Shown here one piece after another: positions 28,231 through 39,966 of a DNA stretch of 44,480 nucleotides. The notes beneath the pieces were generated by a model, which saw only the letters and a list, made by a program, of their open reading frames with translations, was not told where the DNA came from and searched no databases. A program made the translations under genes and the position numbers. The stretch lies in contig JBBBWG010016112.1 in NCBI GenBank assembly GCA_037176905.1, forward strand, positions 12,508 to 56,987. The letters run 5' to 3'. Each line of letters starts with the position of its first letter. Position 1 is the stretch's first letter. This DNA is from Azolla pinnata. Taxonomy: Eukaryota; Streptophyta; Polypodiopsida; Salviniales; Salviniaceae.

Positions 28231-31200
28231 TTAAGATACCTGCTCCATTGCAGAGGGTCCATTTTCCACTGTAGCAGTTTGCTCGGACATTTCGGTATCA
28301 CTTTGAGGGGTCTTAGATGTATTTTCATCCTGGCGGATACTATTTTTTGGCACATTATCATCACTAATTTTCAGATCTGCTGGCAATTGACCTGACTTCA
28401 GTGCCTACAAATTCAAAACACATCAATTATTATTCACAATCATGAAGGTTATGGAAAATTGCCTCTAACAAGGTGTGAGGAAAAAGTCCACATATTATAT
28501 CTACCGTTTCAGTGAAACTCACATTGTACATTACATTTGAGTATACCAACAAAACTCAGCATACCTTTTCTAACCTGGCAACCTCTTCCAACGTTTGAGA
28601 GCTTGCGATTGCAGCCTGCAATAAATAGCAGATGGTCAAACCAATTCAAGTCAAATCATCCTCGTTGGAGATCTGCAATCATTCTAGGAGGGGTCACGAC
28701 CTATACCTTGATTGCCAGTATCTGTTCTTGCGTTGGACCTGCCTGTTGTACCTTTTCAGGTTTCGGTGGAGGAATTTCTTGCACTATTTCACCTGGTATA
28801 AAAGTATTTTCCTTCACTTTCAATGTCTCTGCCTCCTTAGAGCCAAAAAGGGCTTTTGCTGCCTGTCTTTCCTGTTCTCAAGGTCATTAGAATTGTCATT
28901 CAGAAATATCACATTTCAGAATCCACAAACAGGTAGGAAACTACTCGTGAAAATAGTATGCTCCATCAATCCCCATTAGTTTCTTTGCACGGTCTCGTGT
29001 TCTGCCTGCGCATGAGCCCATATGAGCTGCAATCAATTTCTTTCTATCCCTAATGCCATGTACTCTTCTCATTACATCAAAGCTTCTCTTGAAGCAGATT
29101 CATACAGATTACTTTCAACAAGTTTTCTCAAACAGAAACTACGCTTTTAGACATACAAAGAAAATATGGGTGCCCACACATTTAGAGGGAAAATAAACAT
29201 TTCGCTGCCGCTATACAGTAGTGCGTGGAGGCAAATGTTGTGGGTAGAAGATTAATGTCTTACATGTTTTACTAAACAATTTTTCAGATAACTTCACTAA
29301 ACATAGGAAGGCACAACAACACACAGCACACAAAATCGAGGTGTATCATTTTCGTGGGTCCATGAAAGAGTGTTTGTGCTTAAAAAATGCGTGTTCATAC
29401 AGCTATCAAATCTTATAGGGCATCCTACAATAGAATCTTGGTTTAACATGACACAGAGGATCCCAATGGTTTACTTGTCCCACCAACAAGAAGATTCATT
29501 TGCTAGCTCAAAGGAAATCTTTAATGTTGGCTCATGAACATGGTCTTAGAAAATCGTTTTGGTTGTTTGGCCTTTTCCCTAATAACCGGTAAACTGATGC
29601 CATTTACTGTCATTGGCTCAGATTCTGGGCATTTTACAGAATATGAATGTCAGAAGATTGTAGTGTTACAGGTAGCTGATGCTTGTCAGTATTTGTTTCA
29701 TAATCCTCTTCTCTTTCATCTTTATTTTGAGTAGTTTTAAAGACTACAACATATTTCAGAAACAATTGGCCAGATTCCAATATCCCTATTCTTCATTGGT
29801 TCTTGTCTTACCTTGATAATTTTTACTTCTTTGTTTAATATAACCTTTGTAACTAAGGATCATGAGAAATGCCCTATAAAACAGAACGAAGAACAGGAAA
29901 GCACAAAAATCAGATGCATTTACCTTGAACTTCACTTTCTTAAAATCCAGTAATCGTAATCTTGGTAATTTATGAATAAGATAAAGCCGATAGTGCTCCC
30001 TCTTTGTGACAATGTTGTCCAATACGCTCAGAGTATGTAAGTTCGAGATTCCAGCCAAAGGTTCAAGGTCCGCCAAATTAAGAAGCCGATTGTTTGTCAG
30101 GATAAGAGTGTGCAACTTAGGTAGAAAAGCTGCAGAGAAGATCAAGAGAAAATAGAGAAGTTAGTTCAAACTTAGCAATCCATCTGTAGTAAATATGGAG
30201 CAGATTCAATCTTTTGGAAAGTAAGACCTCCTATATTTGGGTTAATCCGAGCAATCCTGTTGTTGTTAAGCAGCAACGTGGTTACTCTTTTGAGGTAAGG
30301 GAACCCTTCAAGCTTCACTATCTCATTGTCAGAAAGGTCAATGGTGTCAAACTGATCCTGAAATGTAAAAACAAAATCTGCGGATTATACTAGCCAAACA
30401 AAGCTGTTCTGGAAAGGCTAACTTGAAGAAAAATAAACCCAAACCTCAGTTGCCCCAAGGTTCTCTATCACAGCAATCTTATTTCCTGAAAATTACAGCA
30501 TAAAACTCAATACAAATCAGTTTACAGATATCACTAACAAATGATGATGTTATTGTTTTTCAAGAATGGTAATATCAACAGTGAATCAATAAAATGATTT
30601 TGGAAATAGAAAGCTGCAGTAGTTTACCTGAAATTAAAATAAAAAATAACACAGTATGCATTAATTGTTAGAATTTAAACTCACACGCTCCGTAGGAACC
30701 AAAACATTTAACAATATACTCTCATGTTTCATGAACTTGAGAGCAGCAGTTCATCAGGTAAGATAAAAAAAATTATAGCATCTGCCATACATCACCCAAC
30801 ACCTTGACGTAGAAGGCATTGCTACGTCAAGATGCCAAAATGATCCTGAATCACAAAATAAGATACACACTAGCAACATAGAATCCTATTCTACCCCCTT
30901 CCATTTGCCAGTATCATACCCATTTTAGTTTCCTGAACACATACAAGATATGAATTCTCAATGACGTATACCCAGAAGGGCAAGGATAGATTCATGGAAA
31001 CTAATCACTTTGTAGCAAAAAGACATCCACTTTATTGTAAATACAATGTTTCTACAAAAAGGAACTTTGCATACATGAGCAAAAAAGTTATTGTGAATCC
31101 TCCAGATAAGCACACCTTAGTTTCAGCTATGATCTGACTAAAATTGCAATTTTTGTTTTCACAATGCAGCGGAAAAAAAGCTCTGATAAGAAAATGGGAG

Positions 31201-31931
31201 ATAGCGCCCAATTTTGCCAATCCAGTTCCAATAGAAAGAAAGAAACAAGTATGCCAATAAGTCGAGGAATAATTAAAGAATCATCCAAACCCAAGAATTT
31301 CAAGAATAGCTTTCTAAAGCCCAGCAAACACATTTTTAGATGTGACTCTAAAAAATAATTCGGACACGAGTTAATTAATAAGAAAGTCAAAAAATTTTGC
31401 AGCTAGGCAGTATGAATCCACCATATACAATTTTTTTTTAACGAGTGAACTGAGTGCTATGGCTATTGGGCATGAATCTACTCCAAGAAAAATTATAATA
31501 GGTTAGCAGGAGTACTAGGGTAATCTAGAATAAGCCAACATTTTGAGCAGATTAGCTTGCCTTTAAGGCGATGTATAGCATGCATTTACTGGATGAAACC
31601 AAGAGTGAAAAAGAGAAGCACAAAGAAACTACAAACCCAAAAGCAAACCTAACGGCAACGTTGTGTTGAGGCTCGAAGAAGATTTTCTATTTGAGAGAGA
31701 CTTCTTCAAACATTTTCGACCCGGACGAAAGGGGAAGGGAAGACCAAAAAAACAACGAAAAAATCAAAGGAAAGGAGTGGGGGGGGGGGGGGGGGGGGAT
31801 CTTTTTTACCTCACAGTTCTCTTTCCCCCCCACCCCCCCCCTTCGTTACCTCGAAGGTCGATTTCCCTCTCACGCACAGCGTTGAAGTACTGGGGAGAGA
31901 CGAGGATGAGGTCGGCAGTGAGTCGAACCAT
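28231..31931 (-). CDS. U2A': U2 small nuclear ribonucleoprotein A' (U2A')
   Basis: Leucine-rich repeat protein of the U2 snRNP that binds U2 snRNA stem-loop IV together with U2B''; acts in branch-site recognition in the nucleus. Seven exons in order: 31931-31850, 30485-30445, 30357-30228, 30129-29924, 28871-28707, 28615-28565, 28404-28231; 849 nt, 282 aa, phases matching. The N-terminus MVRLTADLILVSPQYFNAV is diagnostic. LRRs span about residues 23-140 (IDLRGNKIAVIENL, DTIDLSDNEIVKLEGF, LLLNNNRIARINPNIG, LILTNNRLLNLADLEPL), capped by YRLYLIHKLPRLRLLDF. The acidic/helical C-terminal part includes TQEQILAIKAAIASSQTLEE. The last exon ends in AMEQVS plus stop, where GTATCT also resembles a donor, so an extra 3' exon cannot be excluded. 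Arabidopsis U2A' is 249 aa. Confidence 0.95.
31779..31831. repeat. Poly-G and poly-C tracts next to the U2A' exon 1 donor
   Basis: Plus strand: an uninterrupted run of about 20 G (31779-31798), then 7 C, A, 9 C (31815-31831). In the U2A' transcript this reads as a G9-T-G7 run about 18 nt after the first splice donor and a C20 run about 30 nt further. The two can pair or form a quadruplex. Homopolymer length in the assembly may be unreliable. Confidence 0.85.
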
Positions 31932-32068
31932 GATTACGAAAACAAGGAACTCTTCTGAGGGGGGTCGGAGGGAGGGTGTGTTTGGAGCTCACCCAGGCAA
32001 GATACACGACTTGGATTTGAATCGATCCGATCTCACAGAGGAAGGAAAAGAGGAAGAGCCAGGGCCAT

Positions 32069-32270
32069 TCTTCTTCTTCTTCTTCTTCTTCTTCTTCTTC
32101 TTCTGCTACTCCTTGTACTCCTCCTCCTCCTCCTCCTCCTCCTTCTTCTGCTTCTGGTGCTGCTACTCCTTCTTCTTCTTCTTCTTCTTCTTCTTCTTCT
32201 TCTTCTTCTGCTACTCCTAGTACTCCTTCTTCTTTTTCTTCTTCTTCTTCTGCTGCTTCTTCTTTGCCTG
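32069..32270. repeat. (TTC)n / CTC microsatellite upstream of U2A'
   Basis: Long TTC tracts separated by CTGCTACTCC-type spacers, about 140-340 bp upstream of the U2A' start codon; pyrimidine-rich on the plus strand. Arg-rich or Phe/Ser-rich frames here are artefacts. Confidence 0.85.
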
Positions 32271-32397
32271 ATGCAACTTCTGCCTTCTTCAGCTTCCAAC
32301 AATCTGTCTGTCTGATGATTCAAACCAGGAACACACACACATACTGAGATGGAATTTGCAGACAAGTTTTCCTTATTTATAGAAGGGTAACCTCAGC

Positions 32398-32481
32398 AAC
32401 TCTAAACCCTAAACCCTAAACCCTAAACCCTAAAATTCTAACTATCTCAGATGGATGGAAGAAGAAGAAGAAGAAGAAGAA

Positions 32482-32518
<37 letters not shown>

Positions 32519-32640
32519 AGGAATGGCTGCGATACACAATCTAGCTTCTGCTGATCTCAGGAGGGCAACAATGTTCGCAGCAGCATTGAACTCTAAACCC
32601 TAAACCCTAAAATTCTGACTATCTCAGATGGATGGAAGAA

Positions 32641-32681
<41 letters not shown>

Positions 32682-32815
32682 AAAGAAAGAAGAAGGAATG
32701 GGTGCGATACACAATCTAGCTTCTGATGATCTCAGGAGGGCAACAATGTTCGCAGCAGCATTGAACTCTAAACCCTAAACCCTAAAATTCTAGCTATCTC
32801 CGATGGATGGAAGAA

Positions 32816-32846
<31 letters not shown>

Positions 32847-32925
32847 AGAAAAGAAAGAAGAAGGAATGGGTGCGATACACGATCTAGATTCTGCTGATTT
32901 CAGTTCAGGAGGGCAACGGAAACAG
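32398..32925. repeat. ~176-bp composite tandem repeat with telomere motif and (GAAA)n
   Basis: Three copies, marked by CTATCTCAGATGGATGG at 32442, 32619 and 32794 (periods 177 and 175). Each copy is built in order: CTCTAAACCCTAAACCCTAA, a (GAA)n/(GAAA)n tract, GGAATGG.TGCGATACACAA, TCTAGCTTCTG.TGATCTCA and GGAGGGCAACAATGTTCGCA. The first copy has four telomere heptamers, the others two. The array lies upstream of U2A'. Confidence 0.9.
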
Positions 32926-33807
32926 TTCGTCGCTTGTTCTGGAATTGCCCATTGATGATTAATAGTAGAGGAATGAGAGCTCTCTACATAGATGAGGACC
33001 AGCATATTGGGCATTTGATTTTTTTCTCAAACACTCTGCTTGTGAAAGAAGATAGCATACCAATCAATGAGGAGACAAGATCTAGATCTCATCTCACATT
33101 TTTGGCAACAGTTTCATTGTAAAATCATTCCCACCATATTTGTTTGGATCTCTACATCTTCCCTGATCAAATCAATCAATACACTGGCCAATTTCTTAAA
33201 ATCTCATCCGATACTTTTGGCAACACTAAGCGCAAATCGTTCCGCATTTGTTTAGGATTCAGTCGGCGTAAATCATTGCTCCGCATTTGTCTGGATTTTT
33301 TCCATCTTCCCTGATCAATCAATAGATATACAGACCAATTTCTTGAAATCCCATCCAATAAATCATTCCACATTGTTTTGAACTTACTGTAGCTTCACTG
33401 ACCAGTAAATCCTAATGCCTGATTTCAGAAGTTGGTTCAACAAAAAAAAGAGCACAGAAACATCACAGACTTCAGCACCAATCGACTGAAAGCTCCAATA
33501 ATGGTAATCTATACCTTCATTATATTTACATTATGCTTAGTTGTGTGTTTTTCCAAACCAAAAATAACTGAGCCAAACCAAGTTTTCCCTATTGTGGCCA
33601 AACCTTCCACATTTGGGGTCCCCTTTATCGAGATTCATGCTTGATCGAGGATATGCACATGTGGTGCCAATAAGGTCCATTCATCACCAAAGAACCGACA
33701 GGCATATCTAACTGAATCAAAAAGCTGAACTCAAGTCGTTCACTGATCCGTTGATAAAGAACATGCATGAAACGTTTTAGCCGCTTCCGGATACTGCGCC
33801 AAGATTT
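32926..33807. other. Spacer between the U2A' promoter repeats and the NDUFAF8-like gene
   Basis: No gene seen. At about 33146-33200 and 33303-33357 two diverged copies of one segment (CATCTTCCCTGATCAA.., CCAATTTCTT.AAATC.CATCC) lie about 157 bp apart. It would hold the 3' UTR of the NDUFAF8-like gene. Confidence 0.5.
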
Positions 33808-35411
33808 TTACCGTTTTTTCTGCTTGAGCTGTATAAGATACACAAATCATTACAAGGATTAGCAATAACAAACACCGCAATAAACATGAATACAAATTTC
33901 ACTTGTCATTTATGCATCAATTCACGCGTCACCTAGTTCGTGATTACGAATAAAGTCAAATGCAAAAAGGCCACTATAGTGTACACGGTTGATGCATGCA
34001 TACATGCAGATATATACTCATGTTAGGACTTCGAAAAGCTTGAAAATCGATGCGAAAGATGAAAGCACCCATGTGACGATGAAACATGAAATCGATGAGC
34101 ACATTCTTGGCCGTCATAGTATCCAATTCTCAATCACAAAGTATGCATAGCCTTTAACATAAAAGAGTTATCACATACATCTTCATGGAAGTTCACCAGA
34201 CTGACTCCTTTTGCCATCTCAAAATATCGGTTGGTCCACAAGACCACATAATGATGATAAATTACACTAAGAGAGTGCTCTTAACATTCAACTCCCCCGG
34301 CCCTCTATTAGCACAGTTGGCACGACAAATGTTTTAAGGCAGAAAATTTGTTCAACATGCAGCCACAATGCGGATCGAACTTGTATTCACTCAATTCTAC
34401 AGGTTTGAAGCTGCAGTGTAAAAGGCTGAGGCAATATGCCAGGAAAGGAGACAAACAAAGGCATTTCAATAAAAACATTAGTTTTGCATAGCACGCACAT
34501 TGGTTTTACTCCATTAAAGGCATTTCGATTGATTTCTCAAAAAAATGTGATATAAACTTGATCAAAATCTCAGCCTTTCTCCAATTGTAGATGAGAAACA
34601 CACGGACGTCCTATCACTAAATATTTACTGATTTCCTACAAATGTTTTACATAATTCATGCACGACAAATGTTTTAAGGCAGAAAATTTGTTCAACTTGC
34701 AGCCACAATGCGGATCGAACTTGTATTCACTCAATTCTACAGGTTTGAAGCTGCAGTGTAAAAGGCTGAGGCAATATGCCAGGAAAGGAGACAAACAAAG
34801 GCATTTCAATAAAAACATTAGTTTTGCATAGCACGCACATTGGTTTTACTCCATTAAAGGCATTTCGATTGATTTCTCAAAAAAATGTGATATAAACTTG
34901 ATCAAAATCTCAGCCTTTCTCCAATTGTAGATGAGAAACACACGGACGTCCTATCACTAAATATTTACTGATTTCCTACAAATGTTTTACATAATTCATG
35001 CACGACATGTATAATAGCTAGTAAAAGTTGTGTTTGTCGTCTTGAGATTAACAAAAAAACGGGGGGTCAAAACATACTACAACATAGAAAACAAAACAAA
35101 AATACTTGAGGCTTACCACTTCAATCATGCACTTGTTCAAGGCATTGAACTCTGATGCACACATGCCTTGCTCGACGGCTGGGACTTTGCTAGCTACACA
35201 CTGACCATATACTTTGAGCTACAAGTAAATAAAAAGAGGAAGCCTTTAAGTAAGTTCCGTGCAAACAAGATCCGGTTTGTATAAAACCAGGAATGAATAT
35301 CTATGAAATGCTTCATTCAAATGGCTGAATCTCACTCACCTCACAAGAACAGCTAACAAAGATAAGCTTGAAATTGGAAGGAATATTTGGTCGGTCCGGC
35401 CTTGCGCCCAT
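33808..35411 (-). CDS. NDUFAF8: NDUFAF8-like Cx9C protein (complex I assembly factor family)
   Basis: Coding exons 35411-35340, 35218-35117 and 33828-33808 encode 64 aa. The pattern YGQCVASKVPAVEQGMC (Cys31, Cys44) followed by CASEFNALNKC (Cys44-x9-Cys54) matches the small CHCH-like family of human NDUFAF8 (C17orf89), which in humans works with NDUFAF5 in mitochondrial complex I assembly. Human NDUFAF8 is 74 aa. The last exon is tiny: LKQKKR plus stop, giving a basic tail. An upstream exon (about 36890-36634) ends in a good donor and splices two bases before the ATG; it contains no ATG, so it is taken as non-coding leader. Two extra cysteines (VSCSC, 21 and 23) are present. Identity of the family is from motif spacing only; role in a plant is inferred. 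Confidence 0.65.
34321..35000. repeat. Nearly identical 340-bp tandem duplication in an intron
   Basis: 34321-34660 is repeated as 34661-35000, both starting CACGACAAATGTTTTAAGGC. Reading both copies through, I found a single difference (TTCAACATGC versus TTCAACTTGC near 34355/34695). It lies in the second coding intron of the NDUFAF8-like gene. Either a very recent duplication or an assembly duplicate. Confidence 0.95.
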
Positions 35412-36633
35412 GCCTGTAAGTAGGGAAAATACTACAATAGAACAGATAATCCATTATTCTCCTATGAATACTGACAGATGAAATGGCAAATGTAAAAATA
35501 GATTCGTCTGCTAAAAAATAGCTGCCTTGAATTAAAGCACTGAAAACAATGCCTTTTTGGGTGCATATTCGATAAATAGGTACAATATAATTAAATCCCA
35601 ACACATCAGAGTCCTGCTGCATTCATTAAATATGCACTCAAACATAAACATCAGAGAACCGGAAAGACCAATGAAGAAAAAACATGAAAAGCACCAAGGA
35701 ATGGTTAATAGGGCTCGTGAGCAAAGTGATCGTTCAACTCATAAGACATACATACATACATACATACATACACACACATGTATACATCATGCACATTCTA
35801 TGTTGGAAACGTAGCAATTTCAAGGAATCTAACATTGATTTCTCATCAAGCAAGAAAGCCCTTAATTGACATACGATTATACACACATACAGAGATATCT
35901 CCATCCATCCATCTATGCATACTGAACAAACAAATTATTATCAAGGATTCCCACTTATAGGTTTGCCGTTACTCTCAGAAGCTCTCAATTAAATCACTGC
36001 ATACATCAACTAGACATGCATTTCATTGCATCAAAAATTTTATTAGCTAGTCCTCAAAGAGATGCCTGATACACTTTTCTTGATTGATCACTTGACCTAC
36101 AATAGAGATTCCACGTCAAAAGTCTGACCACATTTGAGGTCTCAATGTAAAGATGTTGAGGCAAAAACACGTAGCCAAATACCTTATAATTGAGGCTTCC
36201 AAGTCAAAGAAACTGAAAGCTCTTGAGGATTGTATCAAACTTCACCATTATTCAGGTGGGTTGTTGATCGAATACCAAACAAAGTCTAATCGTTTGCAAT
36301 GCAATGAAAAGCTCAGCTCGTTCTCTATTGGGGACAAACCTGAATGCTTTCATAATTTGTCAAGCACCATGCAATCAAGACAAATTCTACAGGAACCCTA
36401 AATCACAGGAATCGGAATCACATTCGCCAAGGAGCATATCGAGGAACAAAATGGGGTCGCATTATCCTAGCAAAGGGCAGCCCTCAGCCTGTGCTTCTCA
36501 CGGCATTACGCTGATGTAAGATGGTGGGCGATGGGCATAAGGCACTCACGGCTTCAGAAAGAGCCACAGAGAGAGAGAGAGAGAGAGAACAGAAGAATCA
36601 ACACAGAAAACCAAAGACGTGATCATCTCTTAC

Positions 36634-36890
36634 CTCTCAGATCAAGGAGAGGCAGGGAAGCAACCGCCTGTAGAAGCTCTGATTCAAAACTCCACGGCGA
36701 TGGGAAGAAGAAGCGGCAAGGGGCAGGGGGGGAAAAGCGACGAAGGGGAAGAGCAAAGGCGCTGGTGCTTCGCTTCCTCCACCAGCGATGGCAGCGAAGG
36801 GCAGCAGGATGGATCAACAGGAGAAGCTCTGAGCGAGACGGAGCAGGAGCAGGAGCAGGAGCAGGAGAAACCCTAGAAAAACCCTAACAG
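36634..36890 (-). promoter_or_regulatory. Probable non-coding first exon and promoter-proximal region of the NDUFAF8-like gene
   Basis: GC-rich, CTCCTG-rich sequence on the minus strand ends CTGAGAG followed by GTAAGAG, a strong donor at 36634/36633. The matching acceptor CTTACAG lies at about 35414, just before the coding ATG. No ATG occurs in this exon on the minus strand. A (GA)n tract is at about 36569-36587 in the following intron. The transcription start was not determined. Confidence 0.5.
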
Positions 36891-36920
36891 AGCGCTTTCA
36901 CATTGCACCATGAACCCATG

Positions 36921-37107
36921 AAACCCTAAACCCTAAACCCTAAACCCTAAACCCTAAACCCTAAACCCTAAACCCTAAACCTTAAACCCTAAACCCCTAA
37001 ACCCTAAACTCTAAACCCTAAACCCTAAACTCTAAACCCTAATACCCTAAACTCTAGACCCTAAACCCTAAACTCTAGACCCTAAACCCTAAACCCTAAA
37101 CCCTAAC
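36921..37107. repeat. Interstitial plant telomere repeat, (CCCTAAA)n
   Basis: About 26 heptamers of CCCTAAA over 187 bp, with scattered variants such as CTCTAAA, CTTAAAC and CTCTAGA. The copies nearest the NDUFAF8-like gene are perfect and the variants increase to the right. With shorter CCCTAAA stretches near the U2A' and MRT4 starts it shows the Arabidopsis-type telomere sequence of this organism. Confidence 0.97.
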
Positions 37108-37119
37108 AACTGCAATGTT

Positions 37120-37885
37120 TTGTGTATCATCTGACCTATCGGAAGCCTGTTATCTGATCGGTCGGAAGGGCCTTGCCTTCTGATGATCTCGCTGTGATCC
37201 GATCTGTCGGAAGGGTCTTGCCTTCTGATGATCTTGCTGTGATCTGATCGGTCGAAAGGATCTTGCCTTCTGATGATCTTGCTGTGATCTAATCTGCCGG
37301 AAGGGTCTTTCTTACCTTCCGATGATGATCTGTGTGATTTGATCTATCGGAAGGGTCTTATCTGATCTGCTGGAAGGGTCTTGCCTTCTGATGATCTTGC
37401 TGTGATCTGATCTGCCGGAAGGGTCTTGCCTTCTGATGATGATCTGTGTGATCTGATATGTTGGAAGGGTCTTACCTTCCGACGATGATCTCTGTGATTT
37501 GATCTGTCGGAAGGCTCTTATCTGATCTGCTGGAAGGGTCTTTACCTTCCGATCATCTGCTACAATCTGATTTGTTGGAAGGGTCTTACCTTGTGATGAT
37601 GATCTGTTCTGATTTGATCTTACTCTTCTGATGATCTGCTGTGATCTGATCTGTCGGAAGGCTCTTATCTACCCTGACAACTGCAATGCAATGTTCTGTG
37701 CCATCTGACTTTGTCGAAAGGCTCTTCTCTGATCTATTGGAAGGGTCTTGCTTTCCGAAGATCCTGCTGTAATGTGATCCGATCTGTCGGGAGGGTCTTA
37801 CCTTCTGATGATGATCCGTTGTGATCCGATCTGTCGGAAGGGTCGTACTCTTCTGATGATCTGCTCGTTTGACGCTTCAATCTGC
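37120..37885. repeat. ~45-bp minisatellite next to the telomere repeat
   Basis: The unit GATCTGTCGGAAGGGTCTTG then CCTTCTGATGATCTTGCTGT recurs with a period of about 44-45 bp in its regular part (37160-37300), with longer composite units further right. About 15 diverged copies. No coding content; the sequence is unrelated to the other arrays in the window. Confidence 0.85.
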
Positions 37886-39966
37886 TCGCGGAAGAAATGT
37901 CAGCAAGCCCACGCTTCCGCTTCTATTGCTTTCGATCCGATCCTGTTGCAGATCTGCTGATGATGAAAGCAATAAATCATAGAGAAATCTAGAGAGAAAT
38001 CGAACGGATTAAGGGCTGATTAACTGCCCTGAAGCCGAAAGACCATAGACGAATCCCAAATAATACCAGTCAGGTCCCACACTACATAATACTACCTTGG
38101 ATTTTTTTGCAATGGTGGTGAGCTGCAAGATCAGCTACAATTCCTTTCAATTTTATCGCAATTGCTTCTTCGATGTGATGATGGCCTGCGAGACTGGCTT
38201 TAGATTTCCTTCCAGATTGCTCATGGTTGACTCTTGAAAGCAAGACCGGCTCAGATTCCTCCTAGATTTCTTATAGTCAGACTTCCGAATCTTATAGTCA
38301 GACTTCCGAATCTAATCACTAAGGAGCCTAGCCTCACAAAGAGTCTCCTGTGTATATGGAATTAACTTCCAGGGTTTTTATTTACCACTAGGTGTGTTCA
38401 CACATGTCCGATGACCCTTCAAATTAGCTGATAAGCTGGATCTCTAAGATTATGCCCGCAAACAGATCTGCTTGCGTATGACATCATTTTTTACATGTCA
38501 TGGGTTGATACACCGACAATCGAGGAGCACCCATCATCATGGATGGAAAGGGAGAAGTAGGCCACTGTCGTTCGCTAGCATTAGACACAAAACCCGCGTT
38601 TCGGAGGCTGATTAACCAACCTATTAAGCAAGCAATTCGATCACGTTATTGGCCTAATCGGTTGGGTGGCTAGTGTCATGCTAATATATACAACGCCCGA
38701 CAAAATTCTACATTTTAACGCCTGCTAAAACTAGACATGACCAATTAACACCTGCTTTAATGCTCAACTAATTGATTAACACCAAATCAACTAATTGTGA
38801 CTCGATGAAGGGTTTCTACACATTTTCCTTGCATCACTGATCCTAGAAAAGCTTTCCTTGCATCACTGATCCTAGAAAAGCTTTCCTTGCATCACTGATC
38901 CTAAAATCCTTTCATTGATCGAGAGCTCTCCACGAATGGCTCGAGCAGCTTCGCCCTTCGAACCAAACCACCACCGAGCGAAACCTTTGCCGATATATTC
39001 GTTAGCGAATACCTTCTTAAAACATCGTTCGCAAACGCGGCTTTTTACCACCACTAGCAAAGATTAGAGAAATGCCGTGTTTGCTTCCACTCTAACCAGG
39101 CTCTTTCTTGATGGATTGTAAACCATTCAATCTCCAGTGATGATGATGATGATGATGATGATGATGCTGATGATGATGGTACGGCGTTTCGTAACACACC
39201 GATCGATCAACGATCAATGCACTATACTACCAACGTGTCGATTTTTCTCCGAAATTTAACTCTCCTCGAGACATCTTTAAGCTCCGCTCAGGAGCTGCCA
39301 TTCTTTCAAGCTTTTGTGCTTCATGTTCCACACCTCCTTCCCTCTTTGCTTTCTTGTATCCGAAGTTTGATCACATCATTGGAGCAACTTACAGAAATGG
39401 TGATCTTACACTGGTCCGAAAGCTTCTACTAAAGTCCACACTGGCATGTTTATGGCTTCCTTCGATTCCTCGAAAACCCTTTCTTTACATACCTGCAAAA
39501 GCACTAGGAAGGCACAAGAAAAACAAATAAGCAATCCACGGAATACGAACGAAGATAGGAAGAAGGGAAGGCAAAGCTTACACACCGCGTCAAAAGAATC
39601 GGCTGGACAAATTCCAGCAACAGCACATATATAGATATGCATGTGGAAGATTCTACGCTACCAATGGTCGAGGAGAGGTCGAGGTCGAGGTCGAGGTCGT
39701 GACTGAGATAAGAGAGATTTTATATCCCGTGGTTCGAGCATCACTTCGGCATGAGTCTCTGCATGGGATACATGTCAACCTGCAATACATCTTGTTGTAT
39801 TGATTGGGCCCAACAGCGATTCTTCTTTGCTCTCGTCGATCGAACATGTCTGGAAACAATGCCCATAGATGGGGATTTGTTGTGGCTCCCCTCCAAACAT
39901 CAAATCCATCATTTGTTACCTGATTGGGAAGCTTGGCAATGACCCCAAGCATACAACATTCCACAC
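37886..39966. other. 2-kb spacer with small tandem repeats, no gene called
   Basis: No recognisable gene. Small repeats: two copies of a 21-bp unit (TCTTATAGTCAGACTTCCGA plus A) at 38269-38310; three copies of a 29-bp unit (TTTCCTTGCATCACTGATCC then TAGAAAAGC) starting at 38824, 38853 and 38882; and a (GAT)n tract at about 39138-39178. A 62-codon minus-strand frame at 38872-39060 is unusually protein-like in composition but I recognise no family and give it no call. The right part probably holds the 3' UTR of the next gene. Confidence 0.5.

Noticed and set aside
33720-33828. An alternative reading of the last NDUFAF8-like exon, AQAEKTVKILAQYPEAAKTF and onward.
   Set aside because: It looks protein-like but needs a phase-1 donor. 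The visible donor after IEV is phase 0, which gives LKQKKR and a stop.
36623-36817. An Arg-rich N-terminal extension of the NDUFAF8-like protein that would look like a mitochondrial presequence.
   Set aside because: The frame joins correctly across the splice but contains no ATG; it could start only at a non-AUG codon, so it is treated as leader.
38872-39060. Minus-strand frame with VCERCFKKVFANEYIGKGFA and AARAIRGELSI.
   Set aside because: Composition is protein-like, but no family is recognised. It partly overlaps a 29-bp tandem repeat and no splice partners were found.
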